A DNA stretch of 64,000 nucleotides. It comes from Chrysaora quinquecirrha (taxonomy: Eukaryota; Cnidaria; Scyphozoa; Semaeostomeae; Pelagiidae). Shown here in pieces: positions 63,412 through 64,000 of the stretch. The translations under genes were made by a program, and so were the position numbers. Location of the stretch: assembly GCA_014526335.1 (NCBI GenBank), contig JACTAT010000040.1, forward strand, positions 8,373,119 to 8,437,118, read 5' to 3'. The notes under the pieces were generated by a model. The model was not told the origin of the DNA, did no database searches, and was given only the letters and a program-made list of their open reading frames with translations. Within the stretch, counting starts at the first letter, position 1; every line of letters begins with the position of its first letter.

Positions 63412-64000
63412 CTGAAAATGATTTCGAAAGTTTGATCACTTTACAGCATATAGCTACTATATTACTATCCTACTTTAAAGTACTCGCATTTGTTTTCCAT
63501 GGTGTAAACTCAGAAATGTTCTCAAGCATAGGTAGCTGTACTGTAGCTATTATTGTTCTTTGGCTATCCTCTATCTTCTTATACACCAAAAATTAGTTTC
63601 CTGCACGCAGTCCAATGTTGTAACCTTTAGGGTATAGGCAAACTGAATTTACCAAAGCTTTAAAAATAGTTTAACCATTCAACACACCAACGTAAAAGTT
63701 TTGATAATTAAAGAATGCATACGTTATATACGGGGTCGCCTCAATTTCGAATGTTTTCCAACCAAAAATTTTAATTGCTAGATGCTATAAACTGTAGCAG
63801 GAAAAGAGTTGATGAAATGTGATTGCATTGTTCAAATGACCTTTGTTTACAAGAAACGGAGGTTAACAATAGTTATTAGGTCCTTGTTATGGTAACTCAA
63901 AAAAAACGTGTACGTAATATTTAGTCCTTCGTAAAAAGGAGAATAGTTTTTTCCATGAAAAATCTGATCTGAAACAACTAAAATACAAGAATAACCTATC

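Overview
The window is AT-rich eukaryotic DNA. It has many-exon genes with GT-AG introns, animal-type proteins and a dense load of retroelements and small DNA transposons. The gene set (tau-tubulin kinase, ABCC4/MRP4 transporter, astacin proteases, an NRF-1-like factor) and the element types (Penelope-like elements, a CR1/jockey-type LINE, tRNA-derived SINEs) point to an invertebrate metazoan. A cnidarian or similar marine animal is my best guess, but this is inference.

Layout. 215-7614 (minus): the first eight coding exons of a tau-tubulin kinase, running off the left edge, with a Penelope-like relic (3.6-4.45 kb) and two small transposons in its introns. 9.3-13.2 kb, 16.56-21.06 kb and 22.7-26.3 kb: three copies (A, B, C) of a segment carrying a three-exon gene for a coiled-coil protein I do not recognise. 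A and C are on the minus strand and B on the plus, so B and C form a large inverted repeat around a 1.65 kb spacer. Copy A reads through intact, copy B has two frame-breaking indels and copy C has one. 14.08-14.46 kb (plus) and 63.06-63.41 kb (minus): orphan last exons of two related astacin metalloproteases.

27109-59735 (minus): a nearly complete ABCC4/MRP4-like transporter. Twenty-six exons join in one open frame of 1462 codons, with both nucleotide-binding domains intact. About 30 residues expected in the first transmembrane domain are not found between 57.2 and 49.1 kb. That same 8 kb intron holds a six-exon gene on the same strand (49.7-53.5 kb) whose product resembles the NRF-1/EWG/P3A2 DNA-binding domain. 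A near-identical inverted repeat of about 43 bp flanks it. The intron also holds a Penelope-like insertion with 417-bp inverted arms and a 12-bp target duplication. Other ABCC4 introns hold a LINE (36.7-40.95 kb, intact ORF1 and broken ORF2), a 958-bp element whose inverted ends carry an octamer array, a pair of SINEs, a 147-bp MITE and a hammerhead-like inverted pair.

The genes do not form a pathway: TTBK is a cytoskeletal/ciliary kinase, ABCC4 a plasma-membrane exporter and the NRF-1-like protein a putative nuclear factor. The least explained items are the triplicated coiled-coil module, the nested NRF-1-like gene inside its inverted repeats, and the missing ABCC4 segment in the same intron. 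All coordinates come from manual reading; splice sites were chosen by GT/AG and frame, not by transcript evidence.
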